Below are positions 26,569-35,109 of a DNA stretch of 64,000 nt, one piece after another. This DNA is from Maribacter forsetii DSM 18668 (GTDB taxonomy: Bacteria > Bacteroidota > Bacteroidia > Flavobacteriales > Flavobacteriaceae), in contig NZ_JQLH01000001.1 in assembly GCF_000744105.1 (NCBI RefSeq), forward strand, positions 806,001 through 870,000, read 5' to 3'. The notes under the pieces were generated by a model. That model did not search any database, had not been told where the DNA came from, and saw nothing but the letters and a program-made list of their open reading frames with translations. Within the stretch, counting starts at the first letter, position 1. The number at the start of each line of letters is the position of its first letter. The position numbers and the translations under genes were made by a program.

Positions 26569-29500
26569 ATGGCATCAAACAAAAAATATTGGAAGAACGA
26601 GGCGGAGTTAAATCCTAACGATTCCATTGTTGAGGCGCTTAAGCAGAACGAATTTGTAGAGCAGATTCCTGTGGATGATTTCTTGGGTGACAAGGAAACG
26701 TTGTCTTCTACAAATACAAATCGTAGAGATTTCTTGAAGTATGTTGGGTTTAGTACTGCGGCTGCTTCTTTGGCGGCATGTGAGGGTCCGGTTGTAAAAT
26801 CGATTCCTTATGTTGTTTTGCCTGAAAATATAGTTCCTGGGGTTGCGAATTATTACGCAACTACAATTGCTAATGGTTTTGATTTTGCTAGCATATTAAT
26901 AAAGACCCGAGAGGGGCGTCCTATTAAGGTTGAGAATAACACTTTGGCTAAAATTGGTGGATCTGCAAATGCAAGAGTTCAGGGTTCTGTTCTTTCTTTG
27001 TATGATAGTACTAGGTTACAGGGGCCTATGGCAAATGGTGAAGCTGTTGAATGGGGTGTATTAAAGGCGACGGTTAAGGCTAAGATGGGTGGACTTAAAG
27101 GTTCAGCTAAAAAAATAGCTATACTTACGCAGACATATGCAAGTCCGTCAACAGATCGTTTAATGTCTGATTTGGTTGCTGCAAATGAAAATGTTATTCA
27201 TGTTACTTATGATGCAATTTCTGAAGATGCCGCTTTAACTGCTTTTGAAAATAAATATGGTGAGCGTGCTTTAGCTGATTATGATTTTGAGAAAGCAGAA
27301 CTGATAGTTTCTTTTGGTGCTGATTTTATTGCTGATTGGCAAGGTGGTGGTTATGATGCTGCTTATTCTAGAGGTCGTGTGCCTAAGAATGGTAAGATGT
27401 CAAGACACGTGCAGTTAGAGGCTAATATGTCATTAACTGGAGCTAATGCAGATAAACGTGTGGCTATGAAGCCAAGTGCGCAAAAAGTGGTTTTAGCAAA
27501 ATTATACGGAAAATTAAATGGTACTTCTGTTGGTGGTAACACTTCAGAGTATGATGCATTGGTTGATTCCATTGCTGCTGAAATAAAGAAGGCAGGATCT
27601 AATGCAGTTGTTGTAACTGGTTTGGATGATGTTAATGCTCAAGCGGTTGTTTTGGCAATTAATGAAATGCTTTCTAGTAAGGCTTATGATGCTGCGGCGC
27701 CTAAGTATATTAGAAAAGGTAGTGTAAAAGCGGTGAATGCTCTTATAGCCGATATGAAGGCTGGTAGAGTTGGTGCTTTGTTAATGGATGGTGTAAATCC
27801 TGTCTATTCTTTGCCTAATGCCGCTGATTTTAAAGAAGGTTTGGAAAAGGTTGATCTTTCGGTTGCTTTCTCTACTAACTGGAATGAAACTACAGAGGCG
27901 GTGCAATATGTAGGTGCTACAAATCACTACTTAGAGTCTTGGGGAGATATTCAGATCAAAAAGGGGCATTACAGTTTAATGCAGCCTACTATTAAAGAAT
28001 TGTTTGATACAAAGCAGTTTCAAACTGTAGTTTTAGAACTACTTGGAAGCGAGCAAACGTATTATGATTATATAAAAGAAACTTGGTCTTCATCTGTGCT
28101 TAATGGTGCAAGTTGGAATCAAGCATTGCAAGATGGTGTTTTCAGTGCCGATGCAATGGTGGTGAACGCAGAGGGTGCTACACAAAATATTGTGGCAACA
28201 GAAGATGTAACTGAGGTTGTAACCAATACTTCTTTAGCTTCTGCTGTGCGTAGTTTGGCAAATACCACTAGTGATGGAATGGAACTTACTTTGTATTCTA
28301 AAGTAGGTATGGGTGATGGTCAGCAAGCAAGTAATCCTTGGTTGCAAGAGTTTCCTGATCCAATTACAAGAGTATCTTGGGATAACTATGTTACTATTTC
28401 TAAAGCAGATGCTGCTGAATTAGGTGTAGAGAACGTTAATGTAGCCAATGGCGGTATGGACGGTAGCTATGTAAAGCTTACTGTTAATGGTGTTAGTTTG
28501 GAGCAAGTCCCTGTAGTTGTTCAGCCAGGGCAAGCTAAAGGTACAGTAGGTCTTTCTTTTGGTTACGGTAAGAAAGTGGGCTTAAAAGAAGATATGCAGA
28601 CAGGGGTTAATGCCTTTGAATTGTATGATGGTTTTAATGCTAATCAATCTGTAAGTGTAGAAAAAGTAGCAGGTAACCATGAGTTTGCTTGTATTCAATT
28701 GCATAAAACCCTTATGGGTAGAGGTGATATCATAAAGGAAACTACTTTAGAGATATTTAATACTAAAGATCATGCTGAATGGAACGAAGTTCCTGTGGTT
28801 TCTTTAGATCACCAAGAAGTTCCTGCAACTTCTGTTGATTTGTGGGATAGCTTTGATCGTACCATTGGGCATCATTTTAATATGTCAATCGACTTGAATG
28901 CTTGTACCGGTTGTGGTTCTTGTGTTATCGCTTGTCATGCTGAGAATAATGTACCTGTAGTTGGTAAGGCAGAGGTAAGAAAGTCAAGAGATATGCACTG
29001 GTTGCGTATTGATAGATATTATTCTTCGGAAGAGACTTTTGAAGGTGATAATGCAAAGAAAGATGGCTTTGATGGTTTGTCTGGTGATAACGGTTCTTTA
29101 GGTGGTTTTGGTGAGTTGGAAGATCCTTCTGCGAATCCACAAGTTGCCTTTCAGCCTGTAATGTGTCAGCACTGTAACCATGCGCCTTGTGAAACTGTTT
29201 GTCCTGTAGCGGCGACTTCACATGGTAGACAAGGTCAAAATCAAATGGCTTATAATAGATGTGTAGGTACAAGATATTGTGCTAACAACTGTCCTTATAA
29301 AGTACGTAGATTTAACTGGTTCTTATATAATAATAATGACGAGTTCGATTTCCATATGAATAACGATTTGGGTAAAATGGTATTAAACCCAGATGTAAAC
29401 GTTCGTTCTAGAGGTGTTATTGAGAAATGTTCTATGTGTATTCAGAAAACACAAAAAACAATTCTTGACGCTAAGAGAGATGGTCGTGTTATTGAAGATG

Positions 29501-29688
29501 GAGAATTCCAAACAGCTTGTTCTTCTGCATGTAGTAACGGTGCCATTGTATTTGGTGATGTTAATGATGAGAAGAGTAAAGTTGCGGAATTAAAAGAAAG
29601 TGACCGCATGTATCACTTATTGGAGCATGTGGGTACTCAACCAAATGTTTTCTACCATGTTAAGGTTAGAAACACCAACGAAGCATAA
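26569..29688 (+). CDS. actB: alternative complex III iron-sulfur subunit ActB
   Basis: A 1039-residue peripheral subunit on the periplasmic side. A twin-arginine signal sits inside the N-terminus (NRRDFLKYVGFSTAAASLAA) and ends in a lipobox-like cysteine at residue 71, so the protein is probably Tat-exported and lipid-anchored. Residues about 80-750 form a molybdopterin-oxidoreductase-like fold that in this family is known to lack the molybdenum cofactor. The C-terminal ferredoxin-like part has four cysteine clusters: CTGCGSC (from 779), CQHCNHAPC (866), CVGTRYC (898) and CSMC (954) with CSSAC further on. They wire electrons between quinol site and haems. Full length for the family. Confidence 0.93.
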   Translation: MASNKKYWKNEAELNPNDSIVEALKQNEFVEQIPVDDFLGDKETLSSTNTNRRDFLKYVGFSTAAASLAACEGPVVKSIPYVVLPENIVPGVANYYATTIANGFDFASILIKTREGRPIKVENNTLAKIGGSANARVQGSVLSLYDSTRLQGPMANGEAVEWGVLKATVKAKMGGLKGSAKKIAILTQTYASPSTDRLMSDLVAANENVIHVTYDAISEDAALTAFENKYGERALADYDFEKAELIVSFGADFIADWQGGGYDAAYSRGRVPKNGKMSRHVQLEANMSLTGANADKRVAMKPSAQKVVLAKLYGKLNGTSVGGNTSEYDALVDSIAAEIKKAGSNAVVVTGLDDVNAQAVVLAINEMLSSKAYDAAAPKYIRKGSVKAVNALIADMKAGRVGALLMDGVNPVYSLPNAADFKEGLEKVDLSVAFSTNWNETTEAVQYVGATNHYLESWGDIQIKKGHYSLMQPTIKELFDTKQFQTVVLELLGSEQTYYDYIKETWSSSVLNGASWNQALQDGVFSADAMVVNAEGATQNIVATEDVTEVVTNTSLASAVRSLANTTSDGMELTLYSKVGMGDGQQASNPWLQEFPDPITRVSWDNYVTISKADAAELGVENVNVANGGMDGSYVKLTVNGVSLEQVPVVVQPGQAKGTVGLSFGYGKKVGLKEDMQTGVNAFELYDGFNANQSVSVEKVAGNHEFACIQLHKTLMGRGDIIKETTLEIFNTKDHAEWNEVPVVSLDHQEVPATSVDLWDSFDRTIGHHFNMSIDLNACTGCGSCVIACHAENNVPVVGKAEVRKSRDMHWLRIDRYYSSEETFEGDNAKKDGFDGLSGDNGSLGGFGELEDPSANPQVAFQPVMCQHCNHAPCETVCPVAATSHGRQGQNQMAYNRCVGTRYCANNCPYKVRRFNWFLYNNNDEFDFHMNNDLGKMVLNPDVNVRSRGVIEKCSMCIQKTQKTILDAKRDGRVIEDGEFQTACSSACSNGAIVFGDVNDEKSKVAELKESDRMYHLLEHVGTQPNVFYHVKVRNTNEA

Positions 29689-29720
29689 ACAATAGTAGAA
29701 AGTAATTATAACAAAAGTCT

Positions 29721-31466
29721 ATGGCGTCGCATTACGAAGCACCTATACGTAAACCCTTAGTAACTGGAGACAAAGGCTACCACGATGTAACAGTGGATAT
29801 TGCCGCACCAGTAGAAGGCAGAGCTAATAAGCACTGGTGGATAGTTTTTTCCATTGCTCTAGTAGCATTTCTTTGGGGAGTAGGTTGTATTATTTATACG
29901 GTCTCTACCGGTATCGGTACTTGGGGTCTTAACAAGTCTGTAAACTGGGCTTGGGATATTACCAACTTCGTTTGGTGGGTAGGTATCGGTCATGCTGGTA
30001 CGTTGATCTCGGCGGTATTATTGTTGTTCCGTCAAAAATGGAGAATGGCAATTAACCGTTCTGCAGAGGCAATGACAATTTTCTCTGTAGTTCAAGCAGG
30101 TTTGTTTCCAATTATTCACATGGGTCGTCCATGGTTGGCATATTGGGTACTTCCTATTCCGAATCAATTTGGTTCATTATGGGTAAACTTTAACTCTCCG
30201 CTTCTTTGGGATGTATTTGCAATATCAACCTACTTGTCAGTATCGTTGGTGTTCTGGTGGACAGGTTTGCTTCCTGATTTTGCTATGATTCGTGATAGGG
30301 CTGTATTGCCTTTCCAAAAGAAAATATATAGCTTATTAAGTTTTGGTTGGAGTGGTCGTGCTAAAGATTGGCAACGATTTGAAGAAGTTTCATTGGTTCT
30401 TGCGGGTCTTGCAACGCCTTTGGTATTATCTGTACACACTATTGTATCTTTTGATTTTGCTACATCGGTTATACCTGGTTGGCATACAACAATCTTTCCG
30501 CCTTACTTCGTTGCTGGGGCAATCTTCTCTGGTTTCGCAATGGTGAATACCTTGTTGATTATTATGAGAAAGGTGTGTCACTTGGAAAATTATATTACGG
30601 TTCAACATATTGAACTAATGAATATTGTAATCATGTTAACTGGTTCTATTGTAGGTTGTGCTTACATTACAGAGTTATTCATGGCTTGGTATTCAGGTGT
30701 AGAATATGAGCAGTACGCTTTCTTGAACAGAGCAACCGGTCCTTACTGGTGGGCATACTGGTCAATGATGACTTGTAATGTATTCTCTCCACAATTCATG
30801 TGGTTCAAAAAATTAAGAACAAGTATTATGTTCTCTTTCTTCATCTCTATCGTAGTAAACATAGGTATGTGGTTCGAAAGATTCGTGATTATTGTAACCT
30901 CTTTGCATAGAGATTACCTTCCGTCATCTTGGACAATGTTCTCGCCAACATTTGTAGATATAGGTATATTTGTCGGTACAATTGGTTTCTTCTTTGTATT
31001 GTTCTTATTGTATTCTAGGACATTCCCTGTAATTGCACAGGCAGAGGTTAAATCTATCTTGAAATCTTCAGGGCAGAAATACAAGGTGTTAAGAGATGCT
31101 GGTAAGCCACTTTATGAAATTAAAGAAACTAAAGTAGAGATTAAAGAACCAATTACCGATGATGTTCTGATGGGGGAAGTTGTTCCTACGGTAGGTGATA
31201 AAGTAGGGGTTTCTGATTTATTGAGTGCAGTTGGTACATTTGATGCTACAACGCAACAGGCCGATGATTTGAAGAAAGTTAAAGGTATTGGTCCGCAAAT
31301 GGAAGCTACTTTAAATGAAATAGGAATTTACACTTTTGCTCAAGTTGCTAGAATGACTGAGAGTGAATACAATTTGTTGGATTCTATTACAGGTTCTTTT
31401 CCAGGAAGAGCACAACGTGATGACTGGGCAGGACAAGCATCAATTTTATTAAATAACAAAAGATAA
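29721..31466 (+). CDS. actC: alternative complex III NrfD-like subunit ActC with a C-terminal HhH-like tail
   Basis: A 581-residue membrane subunit of the NrfD/PsrC family with about ten helices that forms the main quinol site. Typical segments are NFVWWVGIGHAGTLISAVLL, WRMAINRSAEAMTIFSVVQ and NIGMWFERFVIIVTSLHRD. After the last helix (about 430-455) there is a soluble tail of 110 residues. Its last ~70 residues contain DDLKKVKGIGPQMEATLNEI and a Phe/Ala-rich helix pair ending RAQRDDWAGQASILL. This resembles the helix-hairpin-helix module found at the ends of some NuoE and ribosomal L21 proteins. The tail is not required by the NrfD fold. The gene is 2 bp upstream of actD. Confidence 0.92.
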   Translation: MASHYEAPIRKPLVTGDKGYHDVTVDIAAPVEGRANKHWWIVFSIALVAFLWGVGCIIYTVSTGIGTWGLNKSVNWAWDITNFVWWVGIGHAGTLISAVLLLFRQKWRMAINRSAEAMTIFSVVQAGLFPIIHMGRPWLAYWVLPIPNQFGSLWVNFNSPLLWDVFAISTYLSVSLVFWWTGLLPDFAMIRDRAVLPFQKKIYSLLSFGWSGRAKDWQRFEEVSLVLAGLATPLVLSVHTIVSFDFATSVIPGWHTTIFPPYFVAGAIFSGFAMVNTLLIIMRKVCHLENYITVQHIELMNIVIMLTGSIVGCAYITELFMAWYSGVEYEQYAFLNRATGPYWWAYWSMMTCNVFSPQFMWFKKLRTSIMFSFFISIVVNIGMWFERFVIIVTSLHRDYLPSSWTMFSPTFVDIGIFVGTIGFFFVLFLLYSRTFPVIAQAEVKSILKSSGQKYKVLRDAGKPLYEIKETKVEIKEPITDDVLMGEVVPTVGDKVGVSDLLSAVGTFDATTQQADDLKKVKGIGPQMEATLNEIGIYTFAQVARMTESEYNLLDSITGSFPGRAQRDDWAGQASILLNNKR

Positions 31467-31468
31467 AT

Positions 31469-31999
31469 ATGGCATCTAAAGTTATACACGCTTTTTACGA
31501 TGATGATGATGTGCTAATGCTTGCCGTTAAAAAGGTTAAAGCAGCAAAACTTCATATAGAGGAGGTATATTGTCCTTTTCCTGTTCACGGCTTGGATAAG
31601 GCTATGGGCTTGGCTCCAACTAGATTAGCTATAACAGCTTTCTTATATGGTTGTGTTGGTCTTACAGTGGCAACTCTTATGATGAATTTTATCATGATCG
31701 AAGATTGGCCACAAGATATAGGTGGTAAGCCAAGTTTTAGCTACCTGGAGAACTTACCAGCTTTCGTTCCTATTATGTTCGAATTAACGGTTTTCTTCGC
31801 AGCTCACTTAATGGTAATTACTTTCTATCTAAGAAGTAGATTATGGCCTTTTAAAGAAGCTGAAAATCCTGATGTAAGAACTACGGATGATCATTTTTTA
31901 ATGGAGATTGAAATCCATGACAACGAGCAAGAATTAAGAGATTTATTGATGAATACTGGTGCAGTTGAAATTAATATATCTGAAAAAAACAGTCATTAA
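31469..31999 (+). CDS. actD: alternative complex III subunit ActD (DUF3341)
   Basis: A 176-residue subunit: a cytoplasmic alpha/beta N-terminal domain (KVIHAFYDDDDVLMLAVKKV, EEVYCPFPVHGLDKAMGL) followed by two membrane helices (about 50-72 and 95-120) joined by a loop with GGKPSFSYLENLPAFVPIMFE. The motif order is that of DUF3341. In known alternative complex III structures ActD packs beside ActC. It is 2 bp from both actC and actE, so translation is probably coupled. Confidence 0.92.
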   Translation: MASKVIHAFYDDDDVLMLAVKKVKAAKLHIEEVYCPFPVHGLDKAMGLAPTRLAITAFLYGCVGLTVATLMMNFIMIEDWPQDIGGKPSFSYLENLPAFVPIMFELTVFFAAHLMVITFYLRSRLWPFKEAENPDVRTTDDHFLMEIEIHDNEQELRDLLMNTGAVEINISEKNSH

Positions 32000-32001
32000 A
32001 T

Positions 32002-32562
32002 ATGAACAGTTTTAAGAAACTAACAATATTATTCGGTTTAGCGATCGTAGTAACTTCTTGTCAAACAGAAGGGTCTAGAAACTATCAGTACATGCCAAAT
32101 ATGTATGAGTCTGTTGGTTACGAAGCTTATGGTGAGGCAGATTTTTTACCAAATCAATCAGAAGCTATGTTGCCACCGGCAAATACAATTAACAGAGGTT
32201 GGTTGCCTTATGAAATCGAGAATTCTCCAGAAGGTAAAGAACTAGCAAGATTACAAGGTAGTCCATTAGATTCAATTAATGTTGAAACTAATTTGGCTAA
32301 AGGCGGTCAATTGTATACAATATATTGTGCCATTTGCCATGGAGATAAAGGAGATGGTAAGGGAACTCTTGTGAAAAGAGAAAAGATACTAGGTGTTCCT
32401 AGTTATGCTGACCCAGTAAGAAACTTAACAGTAGGATCTACATATTATACAATTCATTACGGATTGAATTCAATGGGCTCTTATGCATCTCAAATGAATA
32501 CAGAAGAGATGTGGCAAGTATCTGAATATGTTATGACACTGAAACAAGATTTAACCAAATAA
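32002..32562 (+). CDS. actE: alternative complex III monohaem cytochrome ActE (lipoprotein)
   Basis: A 186-residue periplasmic cytochrome c anchored by lipid: signal peptide ending IVVTSC with the lipobox cysteine at residue 20. The haem motif is CAICH at 109-113 within GQLYTIYCAICHGDKGDGKG, and the distal Met is probably in GLNSMGSYASQM. ActE is the monohaem subunit thought to pass electrons towards the oxidase or a soluble cytochrome. Two base pairs follow actD and 15 bp precede actF. Confidence 0.92.
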   Translation: MNSFKKLTILFGLAIVVTSCQTEGSRNYQYMPNMYESVGYEAYGEADFLPNQSEAMLPPANTINRGWLPYEIENSPEGKELARLQGSPLDSINVETNLAKGGQLYTIYCAICHGDKGDGKGTLVKREKILGVPSYADPVRNLTVGSTYYTIHYGLNSMGSYASQMNTEEMWQVSEYVMTLKQDLTK

Positions 32563-32577
32563 TAGGTAAACAATACT

Positions 32578-33912
32578 ATGTATACGTTTTCAAATAGACT
32601 CAAAATAGCTTCCATCGTTCTAATGATAGTAGGTGCATTAGGAATCATTGGTGGATTTGTTATGGCTCCTGGAACTATAGCAGAGGCAAAAGAAATGGTA
32701 GCAAGTCACGACGAAGGTCATGGTGATGCCCATGCAGCTGAAGCTGAACATGCAACTAAAGAAAGTGATCATGCGGTTGTTGAATCTCATGGTGAAGAAC
32801 ATGATTCTTCTCATGATCAGCATTTATTAGATCAATTAAAGAATAGACCATGGGCGGCATTATATGTTGCGGCATTCTTCTTTTTTATGATATCTTTAGG
32901 GGTGTTGGCGTTCTACGCTATACAACGTGCTGCACAGGCAGGTTGGTCACCGTTATTGTTTAGAGTTATGGAAGGTATCACCGCTTACTTGGTTCCTGGT
33001 GGAATCATTGTATTCGTAATATTACTTCTTTCGGTACTCCATATGAATCATTTATTCATTTGGATGGATGAAACCGTAGTTGCTCACGATGCATTACTTC
33101 AAGGTAAATCTGGATATTTAAACCCTACTTTCTTTTTGATAAGAGCGGCGATATTTTTAGCTGGTTGGATCGGGTATAGAGAATATTCTAGAAAATTATC
33201 AATAGCTCAAGATGAATCTGATGATAATTCTAACTTTAAATTAAATTTTAGAATATCTGCTGGTTTCTTAGTTTTCTATTTGATTTCTGAGTCTATAATG
33301 TCTTGGGATTGGATAATGAGTGTTGAGCCACACTGGTTTAGTACGCTATTTGGTTGGTACATATTTGCGAGTATGTTCGTATCAGGTATTACAGTAATCG
33401 CTATGGTTACTGTTTATTTAAAATCTAAAGGTTATTTACCGGATGTTAACGATAGTCATATTCATGATTTGGCAAAATTCATGTTTGGTATCAGTATCTT
33501 TTGGACGTACCTATGGTTTTCTCAATTCATGCTTATCTGGTATTCTAATATACCTGAAGAAGTAACGTATTATGTAACTAGAATTGCAGACTATAGATTG
33601 CCATTCTTTGGTATGGTAGCTATGAACTTCTTATTTCCCGTACTGTTATTGATGAATAGCGATTTTAAAAGAATTAATTGGTTCGTAATTTTAACAGGTA
33701 TTGTAATACTTGCAGGTCACTATATGGATATCTTTAATGCCATAATGCCATCAACGGTTGGTAAGAACTGGTATATTGGTATTCCTGAAATTGGTTCTGT
33801 ATTGTTCTTTGCAGGCTTATTTATATTTTGGATTTTCAGAGCGCTATCAACACAGCCTTTACAACCAAAAAGAAATCCTTTTATTGAAGAAAGTAGACAT
33901 TTTCATTACTAG
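32578..33912 (+). CDS. actF: alternative complex III quinol-binding subunit ActF with a His-rich loop
   Basis: A 444-residue NrfD-like membrane subunit, homologous to ActC, with about ten helices (PWAALYVAAFFFFMISLGVL, PGGIIVFVILLLSVLHMNHL, SIFWTYLWFSQFMLIWYSNI). Between helix 1 (about 10-33) and helix 2 (about 91-113) lies a loop of acidic and histidine residues with nine His between 44 and 82 (DEGHGDAHAAEAEHAT, DHAVVESHGEEHDSSHDQH). Such a loop could bind metals; it is not known to be needed for activity. The 3' end leads into the oxidase genes after 32 bp. Confidence 0.92.
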   Translation: MYTFSNRLKIASIVLMIVGALGIIGGFVMAPGTIAEAKEMVASHDEGHGDAHAAEAEHATKESDHAVVESHGEEHDSSHDQHLLDQLKNRPWAALYVAAFFFFMISLGVLAFYAIQRAAQAGWSPLLFRVMEGITAYLVPGGIIVFVILLLSVLHMNHLFIWMDETVVAHDALLQGKSGYLNPTFFLIRAAIFLAGWIGYREYSRKLSIAQDESDDNSNFKLNFRISAGFLVFYLISESIMSWDWIMSVEPHWFSTLFGWYIFASMFVSGITVIAMVTVYLKSKGYLPDVNDSHIHDLAKFMFGISIFWTYLWFSQFMLIWYSNIPEEVTYYVTRIADYRLPFFGMVAMNFLFPVLLLMNSDFKRINWFVILTGIVILAGHYMDIFNAIMPSTVGKNWYIGIPEIGSVLFFAGLFIFWIFRALSTQPLQPKRNPFIEESRHFHY

Positions 33913-33944
33913 TAATTAAGTAAAGTATAACATTTATATATACA

Positions 33945-35048
33945 ATGACGACATTATTAACTTTAGCTGTACTTGTTCTTGTAGCCATTGCCATTTGGCA
34001 GTTGACTAAGATATTTGAATTATCACAGCTTAAAACTGAGCAACACCAAATAGCAACGGATAGCGATAATAAGAATAACGGTTATATGTTATTTGGATTT
34101 TTGGTATTCATTTACGGAATTACCATTTTCAGTTTTTGGAAATATGGTAAGTTCTTATTGCCTGAAGCAGGATCTGCTCACGGTGAGGAGTATGATAGCT
34201 TAATGTTGGTATCTTTTATTATCATCTTTATAGTACAGACTCTTACACAGGCTTTATTACATTATTTTGGATATAAATATGCAGGTAAAAAGGGACAAAA
34301 GGCATTGTTCTATGCAGATAATGATCGTTTAGAGTTTATTTGGACTATTATTCCTGTAATTGTATTGGCAGGTCTTATTCTATGGGGATTATACACATGG
34401 ACAACCATTATGGATGTTAACGATGAGGATGATCCTTTAATTGTAGAGCTTTATGCACAACAATTTAATTGGACCGCTAGATATGGTGGTGGAGATAATG
34501 TTTTAGGTGGTGCTAATGTTAGAATGATAGATATCGATAAAGCTAATGTATTAGGTTTAGATGAAGCTGATACCTATGCTCATGACGATGTTATCGTTAA
34601 AGAACTACACTTACCTGTAGGTAGAAAAGTAAACTTTAAAATGCGTTCGCAAGATGTATTGCATTCAGCTTATATGCCTCACTTCAGAGCACAAATGAAC
34701 TGTGTTCCAGGAATGATTACTGAGTTTTCATTTACACCGATTTACACAACAGAGGAGATGAGAACCAATCCAGATGTTATGGATAAGGTAAAGAGAACCA
34801 ATAAAATTCGTGCAGAAAAGGCTGCAAGTACGGGTGAGCCTTTAGATCCATGGCAATTCGATTATATTTTGCTTTGTAATAAGATTTGTGGTAAATCTCA
34901 CTACAATATGCAAATGAAGATTATTGTTGAATCTGAAGAGGATTATATGGAATGGATGAAAGGTCAGTCTACCTTTGCAGAAACAGTAATGAAAGACGAA
35001 TCTAGTCCTGTAGTTCATTCATTAAGCGCTATATCAATAGGAGAGTAA
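33945..35048 (+). CDS. coxB: cytochrome c oxidase subunit II
   Basis: A 367-residue subunit with four predicted helices near the N-terminus (two more than the classical form) and a periplasmic cupredoxin domain. The dinuclear CuA ligands are visible: His240 in HSAYMPHFRAQM and the loop CNKICGKSHYNM with Cys311, Cys315, His319 and Met322. There is no fused cytochrome c domain (no CxxCH), so it is of aa3 rather than caa3 type and must receive electrons from the alternative complex III haems or a carrier. It directly follows actF and precedes subunit I. Subunit III is not in this cluster. Confidence 0.95.
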   Translation: MTTLLTLAVLVLVAIAIWQLTKIFELSQLKTEQHQIATDSDNKNNGYMLFGFLVFIYGITIFSFWKYGKFLLPEAGSAHGEEYDSLMLVSFIIIFIVQTLTQALLHYFGYKYAGKKGQKALFYADNDRLEFIWTIIPVIVLAGLILWGLYTWTTIMDVNDEDDPLIVELYAQQFNWTARYGGGDNVLGGANVRMIDIDKANVLGLDEADTYAHDDVIVKELHLPVGRKVNFKMRSQDVLHSAYMPHFRAQMNCVPGMITEFSFTPIYTTEEMRTNPDVMDKVKRTNKIRAEKAASTGEPLDPWQFDYILLCNKICGKSHYNMQMKIIVESEEDYMEWMKGQSTFAETVMKDESSPVVHSLSAISIGE

Positions 35049-35109
35049 TACTTTAGTCTCTAGTCAACAAAGCTATAATTAGAAAATTAATAAAAATAAG
35101 ATTACGATT

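Noticed and set aside
26569..29688. ActB as an active molybdopterin oxidoreductase
   Set aside because: The genes around it are alternative complex III, in which this domain is known to carry no molybdenum cofactor.
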